64,000 nt of DNA. Origin: Methylobacterium planeticum (GTDB lineage: Bacteria; Pseudomonadota; Alphaproteobacteria; Rhizobiales; Beijerinckiaceae). Each line of letters begins with the position of its first letter. Position 1 is the first letter of the stretch. The notes beneath the pieces are model-generated. The model was not told the origin of the DNA. It worked only from the letters and a program-made list of their open reading frames with translations, and searched no databases. A program made the position numbers and the translations under genes. Below, one piece after another: positions 26,574-37,721 of this stretch. Location of the stretch: contig NZ_VZZJ01000007.1 in assembly GCF_008806345.1 (NCBI RefSeq), forward strand, positions 171,755-235,754. The letters are read 5' to 3'.

Positions 26574-29500
26574 CTACGAGCACCCGGTCGTCCCGCCGCA
26601 GGTGTCGCACTTCAGGCAGGTTCCGTTGCGCACGAGGGTGAAGTTCGCGCATTCCGGGCAGGCTTCGCCGACATAGCCCTTCATCTTCGCCTCGGCGCGC
26701 CGATCCTCGACGGTGCGGTCCGGCTTGGCGAAGGGGAGGGTGGCTGCGATCGTCTCGGCGAGGCCGGCCTCGGCCGGTGCGACCTTCAGCGCCGTGGCGC
26801 CCCGCATCGCGTGCACCACGCCGCCGGCCGGGGCGGTCTGGCCCGATGCACTGGAACCGACGCCCGCCGTCGCGCCGGCCGGGCCGCCCTGGATCAGGGT
26901 GAGGCGGTCGGCCGAGCCGCGCAGGAGGCCGCGCGAGACGACGTTGGCCACGACGGGGCTCATCGTGTCGTCGCGCTTGTCCTGGCCGACGCCGCCGCCG
27001 AGCACGGTGTTGCCGATCTCGGACGGGTCGACATGGGCGAGGTCCATGCGGGCGAGGTAGGAGATCGCGAGCTCGCGGAAGACGTAGTCGAGGATCGAGG
27101 TCGCGTTCTTGATCGCGTCGTTGCCCTGCACGAAGCCCGCGGGCTCGAAGCGGGTGAAGGTGAAGGCCTCGACATATTCCTCGAGCGGCACGCCGTACTG
27201 CAGGCCGAGCGAGATCGCGATGGCGAAGTTGTTCATCAGCGAGCGGAAGGCGGCGCCCTCCTTGTGCATGTCGATGAAGATCTCGCCGAGGCGCCCGTCA
27301 TCGTACTCGCCGGTGCGCAGGTAGACCTTGTGGCCGCCCACGACCGCCTTCTGGGTGTAGCCCTTGCGGCGGTGGGGCAGCTTCTCGCGGGAGCGGATGC
27401 GCTCGACGCGCTCGATCACCCGCTCGACGATCTTCTCGGCGATCTGGGTCGCCTTGGCGGCGGCGGGGGCCTGGATCAGGGCCTCGACCGCGTCCTCGGC
27501 ATCCTCGTCCTCGTCGGCGATGAGCGCCGCGTTGAGGGGCTGCGACAACTTCGAGCCGTCGCGGTAGAGCGCGTTCGCCTTGAGGGCGAGGGTCCAGGAA
27601 AGCTTGTAGGCCTCCTTGCAATCCTCGACCGTGGCGTCGTTCGGCATGTTGATGGTCTTGGAGATCGCTCCGGAAATGAAGGGCTGCGCCGCCGCCATCA
27701 TGCGGATGTGGCTCTCGACCGACAGGTAGCGCTTGCCGATGCGCCCGCACGGGTTGGCGCAATCGAACACCGCGTAGTGCTCGGGCTTCAGGAACGGCGC
27801 CCCCTCGAGGGTCATCGCCCCGCAGATATGGGTGTTGGCGGCCTCGATCTCCTTGCGGCTGTAGCCGAGGAAGCCGAGCAGGTCGAAGGTCGGGTCGACG
27901 ATTCTGTCGGCCGGGACCTTGAGGCCGTCGCGCAGGAACTCGTCGCCGAGCGTCCAGCGGTTGAACACGAACTTGATGTCGAAGGCCGACTTCAGGCCGC
28001 CCTCCACCAGGGCGATCTTCTCGTCGGTGAAGCCCCGGGCGCGCAGCGAGCCCGGATTGATCGCGGGTGCCTGGCCCATCGAGCCGTGGCCGACCGCGTA
28101 GGCCTCGATCTCGGCGATCTCGGAGGCGCGGTAGCCGAGGGCGTGCAGGGCGTCCGGCACGGCCCGGTTGATGATCTTGAAGTAGCCCCCGCCCGCGAGC
28201 TTCTTGAACTTCACCAGGGCGAAGTCGGGCTCGATGCCGGTGGTGTCGCAATCCATCACGAGGCCGATCGTGCCGGTGGGCGCGATCACGGTCGCCTGCG
28301 CGTTGCGGTAGCCGTGCTCCTCGCCGAGGGCGAGGGCCCGGTCCCAGGCGAGCTTGGCATGCTCGGCGATGTCGGCCTGGGGCACGTTGGCGAGGTCGAG
28401 GGGCACCGGGGTGATGCTCAGGAACTCGTAGCCGTCGGCCTCGCCATGGGCGGCGCGGCGATGGTTGCGCACCACCCGCAGCATCGCGTCGGCATTCTCG
28501 GGATATTCCGAGAAGGTGCCGAGCTCGGCCGCCATCTCGGCGGAGGTCGCGTAGGCGACGCCCGTCATGATCGCCGTGAGCGCGCCGGCGAGGGCGCGGC
28601 CCTTGTCCGAGTCGTAGGGCAGGCCCATGGTCATCAGGAGGCCGCCGATATTGGCGTAGCCGAGGCCGAGCGTCCGGTAGCGGTAGGACAGCTCGGCGAT
28701 CTCCTTCGAGGGGAACTGCGCCATCATCACGGAGATCTCGAGCACCACCGTCCAGAGGCGGTTGAGATGCTCGAAGGCGGCGACGTCGAAGTGCTTGGCC
28801 TCGCGATCGTACATCGTCAGCAGGTTGGCCGAGGCCAGGTTGCAGGCGGTGTCGTCGAGGAACATGTACTCGGAGCACGGATTCGAGGCCCGGATCCGCC
28901 CGCCCGCCGGGCAGGTGTGCCAGTCGTTCATCGTGGTGTTGAAGTGGAGGCCCGGATCGGCCGACGCCCAGGCGGCCTCGCCGATCTTCTCCCAGAGGTC
29001 GCGGGCCTTGAGCGTCTTCGTCACCTTGCCGGTGGTGCGGGCCGTCAGGCGCCAGTCGGCATCCGCCTCGACCGCCCGCAGGAAGTCGTCGGTGAGCGAG
29101 ACCGAGTTGTTGGAATTCTGGCCCGAGACCGTCAGGTAGGCCTCCGAATCCCAGTCGGTGTCGTAGATCGGGAATTCGATCTTGGTGAAGCCCTGCCGGG
29201 CGAACTGCATCACCCGCTTGATGTAGGCGTCCGGCACCATCGCCTTGCGGGCGGCCTTGACCTCGCGCTTGAGGGCGGGATTGCGCTCCGGGTCGAAGCA
29301 GGCGTCGCCCTCGGCCTCGCACTGGGTGCAGGCCTTCATCACGGCCTGCAGGTGCTTGGAGACGACCTTGGAGCCCGTCACCAGGGCGGCGACCTTCTGC
29401 TCCTCTTTCACCTTCCAGTCGATGTACTGCTCGATATCCGGATGGTCGATGTCGACGATGACCATCTTGGCGGCGCGGCGCGTGGTGCCGCCCGACTTGA

Positions 29501-30302
29501 TGGCGCCGGCCGCGCGGTCGCCGATGCGCAGGAAGCTCATCAGGCCCGACGACTTGCCGCCGCCGCCGAGCTTCTCGTTCTCGCCGCGCAGGAGCGAGAA
29601 GTTCGAGCCGGTGCCCGAGCCGTACTTGAACAGGCGGGCTTCCCGCACCCACAGGTCCATGATCCCGCCGTCGTTGACGAGGTCGTCCTGCACGGACTGG
29701 ATGAAGCAGGCATGCGGCTGCGGGTGCTCGTAGGCGGTGGCCGACTTCGTCAGCTCGCCCGTGCGGTCATCGCAGTAATAGTGGCCCTGGCTCGGGCCAT
29801 CGATGCCGTAGGCCCAGTGCAGGCCGGTGTTGAACCATTGCGGCGAGTTCGGCGCCACCATCTGGCGGGCCAGCATGTAGCGCAGCTCGTCGAGGAAGGC
29901 GCTCGCATCCGCCTCGGAGGTGAAGTATCCGCCCTTCCAGCCCCAGTAGGTCCAGCAGCCGGCGAGGCGGTCGAACACCTGGGTCGCCGAGACCTCGGAG
30001 CCGGTGCGCTCGTCCTCGGGAAGCTCGGCGAGCGCCGCCTCGTCGGCGACCGAGCGCCAGAGGAAGCTCGGGACGTCGTTCTCCTCGACCGTCCGGAGGC
30101 GCGCCGGGACGCCCGCCTTGCGGAAGTATTTCTGCGCCAGCACGTCGCTCGCGACCTGGCTCCAGCTCTCCGGGACGTTGATGCCCTCGAGGCGGAACAC
30201 CACCGAGCCGTCCGGATTGCGGATCTCGCTCAAGGCCTTGCGGAACGGGATGGCCGCGTAGGGCGACTGACCGGCCGTGGTGTAGCGACGCTCGAACCGC
30301 AT
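26574..30302 (-). CDS. nrdJ: Adenosylcobalamin-dependent class II ribonucleoside-diphosphate reductase NrdJ
   Basis: Makes deoxyribonucleotides using a B12-derived radical, independent of oxygen. The product is 1242 aa, the usual size for the alphaproteobacterial form. Visible features are the substrate-site loop [19 protein letters not shown] (about residue 470) with its conserved Cys and Glu, [44 protein letters not shown], and a C-terminal zinc-finger-like tail with CPECANF and CLKCDTCGG that includes the redox cysteines. ATG 30302 is preceded by GGGAGAGG on the minus strand; a GTG nine nt further up is in frame but overlaps that site. Need for B12 links this gene to the uptake operon at the window start. 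Confidence 0.97.
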   Translation of the reverse strand: MRFERRYTTAGQSPYAAIPFRKALSEIRNPDGSVVFRLEGINVPESWSQVASDVLAQKYFRKAGVPARLRTVEENDVPSFLWRSVADEAALAELPEDERTGSEVSATQVFDRLAGCWTYWGWKGGYFTSEADASAFLDELRYMLARQMVAPNSPQWFNTGLHWAYGIDGPSQGHYYCDDRTGELTKSATAYEHPQPHACFIQSVQDDLVNDGGIMDLWVREARLFKYGSGTGSNFSLLRGENEKLGGGGKSSGLMSFLRIGDRAAGAIKSGGTTRRAAKMVIVDIDHPDIEQYIDWKVKEEQKVAALVTGSKVVSKHLQAVMKACTQCEAEGDACFDPERNPALKREVKAARKAMVPDAYIKRVMQFARQGFTKIEFPIYDTDWDSEAYLTVSGQNSNNSVSLTDDFLRAVEADADWRLTARTTGKVTKTLKARDLWEKIGEAAWASADPGLHFNTTMNDWHTCPAGGRIRASNPCSEYMFLDDTACNLASANLLTMYDREAKHFDVAAFEHLNRLWTVVLEISVMMAQFPSKEIAELSYRYRTLGLGYANIGGLLMTMGLPYDSDKGRALAGALTAIMTGVAYATSAEMAAELGTFSEYPENADAMLRVVRNHRRAAHGEADGYEFLSITPVPLDLANVPQADIAEHAKLAWDRALALGEEHGYRNAQATVIAPTGTIGLVMDCDTTGIEPDFALVKFKKLAGGGYFKIINRAVPDALHALGYRASEIAEIEAYAVGHGSMGQAPAINPGSLRARGFTDEKIALVEGGLKSAFDIKFVFNRWTLGDEFLRDGLKVPADRIVDPTFDLLGFLGYSRKEIEAANTHICGAMTLEGAPFLKPEHYAVFDCANPCGRIGKRYLSVESHIRMMAAAQPFISGAISKTINMPNDATVEDCKEAYKLSWTLALKANALYRDGSKLSQPLNAALIADEDEDAEDAVEALIQAPAAAKATQIAEKIVERVIERVERIRSREKLPHRRKGYTQKAVVGGHKVYLRTGEYDDGRLGEIFIDMHKEGAAFRSLMNNFAIAISLGLQYGVPLEEYVEAFTFTRFEPAGFVQGNDAIKNATSILDYVFRELAISYLARMDLAHVDPSEIGNTVLGGGVGQDKRDDTMSPVVANVVSRGLLRGSADRLTLIQGGPAGATAGVGSSASGQTAPAGGVVHAMRGATALKVAPAEAGLAETIAATLPFAKPDRTVEDRRAEAKMKGYVGEACPECANFTLVRNGTCLKCDTCGGTTGCS

Positions 30303-30514
30303 GAAACACACCTCTCCCGACGGGACACGAGGGCTCGACCTGCGGCCCTGCGCAGGGGATCGAGCCTGATCACTGGAGGCGAATCCGACCGCATCGGGGA
30401 GCGGGCCGGTACGCCGGAACTTGACGCTGAGTGGCTCTCCGAGCGGCCCGACTCTCCGGGCGGCGTCTCTCGAACCGTGAGCCGAACATTAACGCTCCGG
30501 GCCCCGTCACGTCA

Positions 30515-30555
30515 ACAACTGGTAGCCACTGGCGATGTTCCGCGCTAGATGTTGT
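30515..30555. promoter_or_regulatory. Possible NrdR box pair upstream of nrdJ
   Basis: Two related sequences, ACAACTGGTAG (30515-30525) and its inverted relative CTAGATGTTGT (30545-30555, reading ACAACATCTAG on the minus strand), have centres exactly 30 bp apart. The NrdR repressor is known to bind paired boxes close to ACACWATATMTAG about three helix turns apart upstream of nrd genes. They lie 213-253 nt from the nrdJ start, in an AT-richer island. The 570-nt gap 30303-30872 otherwise shows no gene. Repeats are seen; NrdR control is inferred. Confidence 0.45.
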
Positions 30556-30872
30556 GGTGGCGAACCAAAAGTTGTGGATATTTCCGCCGCAGCCCTAAGT
30601 GCGCTTTCGGCTTCATGGAATCCGCGCGGAAAATTTTTGCATCCACAGCGCCGTCCCCGGCGACCCGGGGGGAAGGGCGGGGCCCGCGCGAAGGAGCCTG
30701 CCGGTGACGCGAATGAGGCCCTGCGTGACGCGAAAGCGACACCGCCCGGATGACGGGCCCGCCCCCGTGATCCCAGAAGCGGCTGGACTTGGGGGCCCCC
30801 GCTCATCATAAACGCGGGCGCGCGCCGGGCTCCGGCCGCGAGCGCCCCCACGCGCGCTACGAGAGGAAGCCG

Positions 30873-31289
30873 ATGGCTCTCAAGGACACGCTGCTTCGCA
30901 TCTTCACCTGGTGGAACGGGCAGACCATGTCGCTCGCCCTCTACACGGCGCGGAGCGGCCAGTTCGTCGGGAGCGACGAACTCGGCAACAAGTATTACCG
31001 GGCCCAAGGGCCGCTGATCGATCGCTCGGTCGGCCCCGAGCGCCGCTGGGTGATCTATGACGGCTACGCCGACGCCTCAAAGGTGCCGCCGGGCTGGCGC
31101 GGCTGGCTCTGCCACGCCGTCGACGTGCCGCCGAGCGAGGAGAGCTACACCCCGCGCGAGTGGCAGAAGCCGCATGTCGAGAACCTCACGGGCACCGCGG
31201 GCGCCTACCGGCCGAAGGGCTCGCAGCTCTCCTGGGGCCAGCGCCCGGCCGCGACCGGCGATTACGTGCCCTGGACGCCGGGGGAATAG
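30873..31289 (+). CDS. NDUFA12-family complex I accessory subunit
   Basis: Small NADH:ubiquinone oxidoreductase accessory subunit (B17.2 type), 138 aa, found in alphaproteobacteria and mitochondria. Family features are the N-terminal amphipathic helix (LKDTLLRIFTWWNGQTMS), LVGxD-type segment FVGSDELGNKYYRA, the RRWVIYDGYADASKVPPGW core, and the aromatic WRGWLCH and YTPREWQKPHVENLTG. It should sit on the peripheral arm of complex I at the cytoplasmic membrane. ATG 30873 follows GAGAGGAAGC. The next gene, a DUF2155 protein, commonly follows it in this order of bacteria. Confidence 0.93.
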   Translation: MALKDTLLRIFTWWNGQTMSLALYTARSGQFVGSDELGNKYYRAQGPLIDRSVGPERRWVIYDGYADASKVPPGWRGWLCHAVDVPPSEESYTPREWQKPHVENLTGTAGAYRPKGSQLSWGQRPAATGDYVPWTPGE

Positions 31290-31355
31290 GGCGCCCGGCC
31301 CCTCCGCCCGTGCCCCTCGCCCTTTTTCCACCACCGTTCGGGTATTGAAGGCCGG

Positions 31356-32060
31356 ATGCGCCGGTTCTCCCGCGCGCCGTCCATTCGAGAGGGGCGAGCC
31401 TTGAGCCGCATCACCGCACGAGTCTCGCGCGCCGCGCTCGGCCTTGCCGCGCTGGGCCTCTGCGCGCTCCCGGCCTCGGCCGACAAGATCAAGAACCCGA
31501 CGGCCGTGTTCTCGGGCCTCGACAAGATCACCGGCCGGATCGTCTCCTTCGAGGTGGCGGTGGACGAGACGGTGCAGTTCGGCGCCCTGCAGCTGACGCC
31601 GCGCGTCTGCTACACCCGCCCCCCGACCGAGAGCGCCAAGACCACGGCCTTCCTGGAGGTCGACGAGGTGACGCTGGAGAACAAGTACCGGCGCATCTTC
31701 ACGGGCTGGATGTTCGCCTCGAGCCCGGGCCTGCACGCGATCGAGCACCCGATCTACGACGTCTGGCTCGTCGATTGTAAGGGCGGCACCGACGTGACCG
31801 TGGAGGCCAAGGAGCAGGAGGACGTGCCCGCCATGGCCTCCAAGCCCGAGAAGCCGAAGCGCGGCGGGCGCGACAAGGACCCGACCCGCACCGCCCAGCA
31901 GGTCAACTCGGCCGGACAGGTCGACGTCGAGGCGCCGCGCGGCGTGCCGGTCCAGCCGCGCCAGAAGCCCTCGCGAAAATTCTTCCCGTCGAACGAGGGG
32001 CCGGCCCCGGCGCCCCCGCCGCAGCAGCCGCAATCGATCTTCGACGCGCTCTTCCGCTGA
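31356..32060 (+). CDS. DUF2155 domain-containing exported protein
   Basis: Conserved alphaproteobacterial protein of unknown function, 234 aa. The DUF2155 core spans about residues 45-145 (NPTAVFSGLDKITGRIVSF, AVDETVQFGALQLTPRVCY, FTGWMFASSPGLHAIEHPIY DVW region). It has a signal peptide (AALGLAALGLCALPASA) and a proline-rich, disordered C-terminus (QPRQKPSRK to PPQQPQ). ATG 31356 gives a long N-region; an in-frame TTG at 31401 behind GAGAGGGGCGAG gives a canonical signal peptide and may be the true start. Two cysteines (VCY, DCKGG) could form a disulfide in the periplasm. Confidence 0.88.
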   Translation: MRRFSRAPSIREGRALSRITARVSRAALGLAALGLCALPASADKIKNPTAVFSGLDKITGRIVSFEVAVDETVQFGALQLTPRVCYTRPPTESAKTTAFLEVDEVTLENKYRRIFTGWMFASSPGLHAIEHPIYDVWLVDCKGGTDVTVEAKEQEDVPAMASKPEKPKRGGRDKDPTRTAQQVNSAGQVDVEAPRGVPVQPRQKPSRKFFPSNEGPAPAPPPQQPQSIFDALFR

Positions 32061-32084
32061 GGTCCGGCGCGGCGTGAGGGCCCG

Positions 32085-32774
32085 TCAGGACGTCTCCGCC
32101 GCCCCGAGCCCGAGGGCGGCCAGGGCCTCGGCGCCGGTGATGCCGGCCCGGCCCGGCCAGGCCTGCCAGTTCGCGTGTGCCGCGAGTGCGTCCGCGAGGC
32201 GCCGCTTGTAGACGTGTCGCGGCAGTTCCTCCGCGCCGAACTGGGCGAGGTGGTCGGTGACGAACTGCGTGTCCGCCAGGCGGTAGCCGCCGCGGCGCAG
32301 GCGGGCCATCAGGTGGACGAGGGCGACCTTCGAGGCGTCCCGGGCCAGGTGGAACATGCTCTCCCCGAAGAACGCCGCCCCGAGCGAGACCCCGTAGAGC
32401 CCGCCCACGATGGTCCGAGACCCGGCCTCGTAGACCTCGATCGTGTGGACGTAGCCCTGGTCGAACAGGGCGCCGTAGAGTTCGCGGATGCGGGAGTTGA
32501 TCCAGGTCCGCTCGCTGTCGCGGCGGGGCGCGGCGCAGCCGGTGATCACGGCCTCGAAATCGGTGTCGCTGCGGACCTCGAACACGTCCGAGCGCACCGT
32601 GCGGGCGAGGCGCTTCGGGATGCGGAACCCGTCGAGGGGCAGCACGCCGCGGGCGCGCGGCTCGACCCAGTAGAGGGTCGGGTCGCTCGCGTCCTCCGCC
32701 ATCGGGAAGATGCCGGCCGCGTAGGCTTTGAGCAGGATCTCGGGGGTGATCTCTACGCGGGCGCCGTCATGCAT
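32085..32774 (-). CDS. aat: Leucyl/phenylalanyl-tRNA-protein transferase Aat
   Basis: N-end rule enzyme that moves Leu or Phe from tRNA to proteins with N-terminal Arg or Lys, marking them for ClpAP degradation. The product (229 aa from ATG 32774) has the typical opening [76 protein letters not shown], and [19 protein letters not shown]. An in-frame ATG at 32795 adds seven residues and is less likely. Aat lies just downstream of accC on the same strand, and converges on the DUF2155 gene with 24 nt between. Confidence 0.95.
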   Translation of the reverse strand: MHDGARVEITPEILLKAYAAGIFPMAEDASDPTLYWVEPRARGVLPLDGFRIPKRLARTVRSDVFEVRSDTDFEAVITGCAAPRRDSERTWINSRIRELYGALFDQGYVHTIEVYEAGSRTIVGGLYGVSLGAAFFGESMFHLARDASKVALVHLMARLRRGGYRLADTQFVTDHLAQFGAEELPRHVYKRRLADALAAHANWQAWPGRAGITGAEALAALGLGAAETS

Positions 32775-33002
32775 GGGGGGAGTCTGGCGCGGCAAGGGTC
32801 GGAAGACCAGAGCCTTGTCTGAACGAAAACGGCGGGGATCACCCCGCCGCGAGGTGCTTGCGTCGGTGGCATGACGCTCGGAACCCCGCGGGACCGCCGG
32901 CGGTGTTGCCGAGATCCGGCACCGTGCGCCGGGTCTGCTCAGCGTGGCTCCGGTGGTGTCTCGATGCGAGACCCGGCGCCGGCCGAGGATCGCCGCTCCG
33001 GC

Positions 33003-34355
<1,353 letters not shown>

Positions 34356-34365
34356 GCGCCGCCGC

Positions 34366-34845
34366 TCACTCGATCACGAGGAGGGGTTCGCCGAACTCGA
34401 CCGGCTGCCCGTCCTCGATGAAGATCGCCGTCACGGTTCCGGCGCGGGGCGCGACGATCTCGTTGAAGGTCTTCATGGCCTCGACGAGGAGCAGCTTCTC
34501 GCCGCTCTCGACCCGCGACCCGACCTCGACGAACAGCTTGGCATCGGGCGAGGGGCGGCGATAGGCGGTGCCGACCATCGGCGAGAGCACGGCGCCGGGA
34601 TGGGCCGCGCCGGCCTTGCCGCGGTCGAGGGCCGTGCCGGGCCCCGGCGTCGGCACGGGCGCGGGCGCCGCCACGGCGGCGACCGGGACCGGCCCGGCCA
34701 CCTGCACGTTGACGGGCTCCAGCCGACGGACGACGCGGATCCGCAGATCGCCCTTCTCCACCTCGATCTCGGTCAGGCCGGTCTCGGTGACGAGGTTGGC
34801 GAGTTCGCGCACCAGCTCGGGGTCGATGGATTCGTGCTTGGGCAT
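34366..34845 (-). CDS. accB: Biotin carboxyl carrier protein AccB
   Basis: Carrier subunit of acetyl-CoA carboxylase, 159 aa. The N-terminal helix ([20 protein letters not shown]) is followed by a Pro/Ala/Val-rich linker, then the biotinyl domain from about residue 80 with the modified lysine in [10 protein letters not shown] and the end [14 protein letters not shown]. The more usual EAMKMMN has a local variant here, seen in other alphaproteobacteria. It lies 4 nt after aroQ and 10 nt before accC. Confidence 0.96.
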   Translation of the reverse strand: MPKHESIDPELVRELANLVTETGLTEIEVEKGDLRIRVVRRLEPVNVQVAGPVPVAAVAAPAPVPTPGPGTALDRGKAGAAHPGAVLSPMVGTAYRRPSPDAKLFVEVGSRVESGEKLLLVEAMKTFNEIVAPRAGTVTAIFIEDGQPVEFGEPLLVIE

Positions 34846-34849
34846 CGGA

Positions 34850-35314
34850 TCAGTCTTTGGAAGCGGAGTTCGGGGTGCGGGCGGCCATCAGATGCGCGAG
34901 CGCATCGAGGCCGAGGCGGTAGCTGTGCGGGCCGAAGCCGCAGATCACGCCCGCGCAGACGGGGGCGATGAGCGAGACGTGGCGGAAGGCCTCGCGGGCG
35001 TGCACGTTCGACAGGTGCACCTCGACCGCGAGGGCGCCGCTGCCGCTGATGGCGTCGCGCAGGGCCACGGAGGTGTGGGTGTAGGCGGCGGCGTTGATCA
35101 GGACCCCCGCGCCGGCGAGGCCCGCCTCCTGCACGAAGCCGACGAGCTCGCCTTCGAGATTCGTCTGCCGGAAGGTCAGGGCGATCCCGAGGGCCTCGGC
35201 CCGGGCGCCGAGGTCGCGCTCGATGTCGGCGAGCGTCGCGGTGCCGTAGATGCCGGGCTCGCGCCGTCCGAGGAGGTTGAGGTTCGGCCCATTGAGGACG
35301 TGGATCGAGGTCAT
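34850..35314 (-). CDS. aroQ: Type II 3-dehydroquinate dehydratase AroQ
   Basis: Shikimate pathway enzyme, 154 aa, removing water from 3-dehydroquinate. The type II family marks are visible: [19 protein letters not shown], the catalytic tyrosine in that [20 protein letters not shown], and [18 protein letters not shown] with its active-site histidine. It forms a dodecamer in characterised members. It is the first gene of the run with accB and accC, an arrangement seen in many Rhizobiales. Confidence 0.96.
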   Translation of the reverse strand: MTSIHVLNGPNLNLLGRREPGIYGTATLADIERDLGARAEALGIALTFRQTNLEGELVGFVQEAGLAGAGVLINAAAYTHTSVALRDAISGSGALAVEVHLSNVHAREAFRHVSLIAPVCAGVICGFGPHSYRLGLDALAHLMAARTPNSASKD

Positions 35315-35333
35315 GGAACCGCGTGGTCAGGCA

Positions 35334-35354
35334 TGTCCGCGCGGCGCGCGGACA
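35334..35354 (-). terminator. Hairpin between dsbA-like gene and aroQ
   Basis: TGTCCGCGC (35334-35342) pairs with GCGCGGACA (35346-35354) around a 3-nt loop. It lies 20 nt before the aroQ start and downstream of the dsbA-like gene on the same strand, so it may end dsbA transcription or shape the aroQ leader. No T-tract is present. Confidence 0.5.
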
Positions 35355-35492
35355 CGGAAGGTGGTGGTCTTAGAGCATTTCCGGCCGCAGGTGCACCGGC
35401 ACCGGCCGAGAAAGCGCCCGGACGTCCCTCGCGCCGGCCAGCAGGGCATCGCCGCCGCATCAAGCCGGGCACAGGGCACCGCCCCGCGCCGC

Positions 35493-36287
35493 TCAGCAGC
35501 TCGCGTGGCCGCACTGGCGCACGTCGCTGATGGTCTTCCGGATCGGCTCGACGCCGACCGCGCCGGGAATGATCTCGTCGCCGATGATGAAGGCCGGGGT
35601 GCCCGACAAGCCGAGCTTGTCGCCGAGGCCGCGGTTCTCGGTGAGCGCCGCCTTCACCTCGGGGCCCTGCGCGTCCTTCTGCAGCTTGGCGGTGTCGAGG
35701 CCCATTTCCTTGGCGACCTGCAGCGCCTTGGCGGCGTTGACGCGGCCCTTCGATTCGAGGAGCTTCTGATGGAATTCGAAGAGCTTGTCGCCCTTCAGCT
35801 GCTGCTTGGCCGCAAGCGCGATCTGGCTCGCCTCGAGGGATTCGGGCCCAAGGACCGGGAAGTCCTTGATGACGACGCGCAGCTTCGGGTCCGACTTGAT
35901 CAGGGCCTGCACGTCGGCGAGCGCCTTGCGGCAATAGCCGCAATTGTAGTCGAAGAACTCCACCATCGTGACGTCGCCCGCGGGGTTGCCGGCGATCACG
36001 TCGTGGGGGCTGCTGAGGAGCGCGGCCTGCGATTCCTTGAGGGCGGCGGCCTGCGCCAGGCGCTGCGTCTCAAGCTGGCGCTTCTCGCCCTCGGCGATCG
36101 CCTCCTGCAGCACGTCCGGGTTCTTGACGAGGTAATCCTTGATGATCGCCTCGATCGCGTGGCGCTGCGCCTCCGTGAAGGGCGCGGCAATGGGCGTCTC
36201 CGTCGCGGGTGTCGTCTGGGCGAGGGCCGGCAGGGTGCCGAGCGCGAGCGTGAGGGCCAGGATCGAGATGGAACGGGAGAGCGGCAT
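35493..36287 (-). CDS. DsbA-family thiol:disulfide oxidoreductase
   Basis: Periplasmic thioredoxin-fold protein, 264 aa, that probably forms or isomerises disulfides in exported proteins. It has a signal peptide (SISILALTLALGTLPALAQ), an N-terminal helical extension (IEAIIKDYLVKNPDVLQEAI), then the active site FFDYNCGYCRKAL with a CGYC motif near residue 115, and the cis-proline loop LSGTPAFIIGDE. The extension matches the Com1/DsbA subfamily, not E. coli DsbA. Two extra cysteines lie at the very end (QCGHASC). ATG 36287 is chosen because it starts a normal signal peptide. Confidence 0.92.
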   Translation of the reverse strand: MPLSRSISILALTLALGTLPALAQTTPATETPIAAPFTEAQRHAIEAIIKDYLVKNPDVLQEAIAEGEKRQLETQRLAQAAALKESQAALLSSPHDVIAGNPAGDVTMVEFFDYNCGYCRKALADVQALIKSDPKLRVVIKDFPVLGPESLEASQIALAAKQQLKGDKLFEFHQKLLESKGRVNAAKALQVAKEMGLDTAKLQKDAQGPEVKAALTENRGLGDKLGLSGTPAFIIGDEIIPGAVGVEPIRKTISDVRQCGHASC

Positions 36288-36531
36288 ACGTCCTCGCGGA
36301 TCGCGGCGGGCCAAGGGCGGCCGCAGCGCGTGAAGGGTGACTAGCCGCTGGGTTAGGCGTTTTCGCGGCGGCAGGTCAAATCCACTCCCGGCGCCGGGCG
36401 TCGGCATGCGCGGCCGCCCGGCGCGGCCCCTGCCCGTGTTGAGGCCGGCCGGCCGAGCCGTTAACACGGCCCTCATCCCGATCGACCGATCGAGCCCCGC
36501 GGGCCCCGGCCCGCCGACAGGCGGAACTCCG

Positions 36532-37692
36532 ATGACCCTCGCCACGTCCCGCCGCGCCGCCGCGGTGGCGCCCTTCCTCGCCATGGACGTGATGTCGGCC
36601 GCCGCGGCGCGCGAGCGGCGCGGCGAGGGGGTCGTCCACATGGAGGTCGGCCAGCCCTCGGCGCCGGCGCCGCGCCCCGTCATCGAGGCGGCGCGCCGGG
36701 CCCTGGAGACCGGCCGCGTGCCCTACACGGAGGCGCTCGGCCTCCCGGTCCTGCGCGAGCGGATCGCCCGGCATTACCGCGAGGCCTACGGGGTCGCGGT
36801 GCCGCCCGAGCGGATCGTGGTGACGACGGGCTCGTCCGCGGGCTTCGTCCTGGCCTTCATGAGCCTGTTCGATGCCGGCCAGCGCGTGGCCGTGCCCCAG
36901 CCCGGCTACCCCGCCTATCGCAGCATCCTGGCCGCCCTCGACCTCGTGTCCGCCCCGATGGTGCTGAGGCCCGAGGACCGCTTCGCGCCGACCGCGGGCT
37001 GCCTGCGCGCGACCCACGCCGCGCACGGATTGTCGGGCGTCCTCGTGATGAGCCCGGCCAACCCCTCGGGCACCGTGATCACGCCCGGGCGCCTGAGCGA
37101 GCTCTGCGCCGCCGCGCGCGACCTCGGCCTGCCATTCATCTCCGACGAGATCTACCACGGGCTGAGCTACGGCGTGCCGACCGCGACGGCGCTCCAGTTC
37201 GAGCCGGACGCGATCGTCATCAACTCGTTCTCGAAATACCATTGCATGACGGGCTGGCGCGTCGGCTGGATGGTGGTGCCCGAGGCCCTCGTCCGCGCCG
37301 TCGAGCGCCTGGCCCAGAACCTCTACATCTCCGCCCCCTACCTCTCGCAGGTCGGGGCGCTGGCGGCCTTCGAGGCGGGGGAAGAGCTCGACGCGGTCCG
37401 GGACGGCTACGCCCGCAACCGCGCGATCCTGCTCGACGCCTTCCCGGGCCTCGGCCTCGGGCGCACGCATCCGGCCGACGGCGCCTTCTATCTCTACGCC
37501 GACGTCTCGGCGCTGACGAACGACGCCGCGGACTTCTCCCGCCGCATGCTGGCCGAAGCCGGCGTCGCGGCGACGCCGGGCCTCGATTTCGACCTCGCGG
37601 AGGGCGGGCACCACATGCGCTTCTCCTTCGCCGGCTCCGAGGCCGATTGCCGGGAGGCGGTGGAGCGGCTGCGCGGGTGGCTGAAGCGCTGA
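36532..37692 (+). CDS. Class I/II PLP-dependent aminotransferase
   Basis: Fold type I aminotransferase, 386 aa, of the aspartate aminotransferase superfamily. Seen are VPYTEALGLPVLRERIARHY, the PLP phosphate segment TTGSSAGFVLAF, SPANPSGTVITP, SDEIYHGLSYG with the PLP-ring aspartate, the Schiff-base lysine in INSFSKYHCMTGWRVGW, and the substrate-binding arginine region HHMRFSFAG. The donor and acceptor are not determined by these motifs. It is divergent from the dsbA-like gene across 244 nt with no clear promoter, and converges on the chemoreceptor gene. The ATG at 36532 gives the usual length. Confidence 0.9.
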   Translation: MTLATSRRAAAVAPFLAMDVMSAAAARERRGEGVVHMEVGQPSAPAPRPVIEAARRALETGRVPYTEALGLPVLRERIARHYREAYGVAVPPERIVVTTGSSAGFVLAFMSLFDAGQRVAVPQPGYPAYRSILAALDLVSAPMVLRPEDRFAPTAGCLRATHAAHGLSGVLVMSPANPSGTVITPGRLSELCAAARDLGLPFISDEIYHGLSYGVPTATALQFEPDAIVINSFSKYHCMTGWRVGWMVVPEALVRAVERLAQNLYISAPYLSQVGALAAFEAGEELDAVRDGYARNRAILLDAFPGLGLGRTHPADGAFYLYADVSALTNDAADFSRRMLAEAGVAATPGLDFDLAEGGHHMRFSFAGSEADCREAVERLRGWLKR

Positions 37693-37721
37693 CGGCGGGG
37701 CGCCTCCCGAAGCGCGGGGCC

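Noticed and set aside
26058..30548. Open frame of ~1500 codons on the plus strand opposite nrdJ
   Set aside because: Low-complexity translation (repeated ‘VGDR’, ‘GEVDR’-like runs) antisense to a textbook NrdJ; shadow of codon bias.
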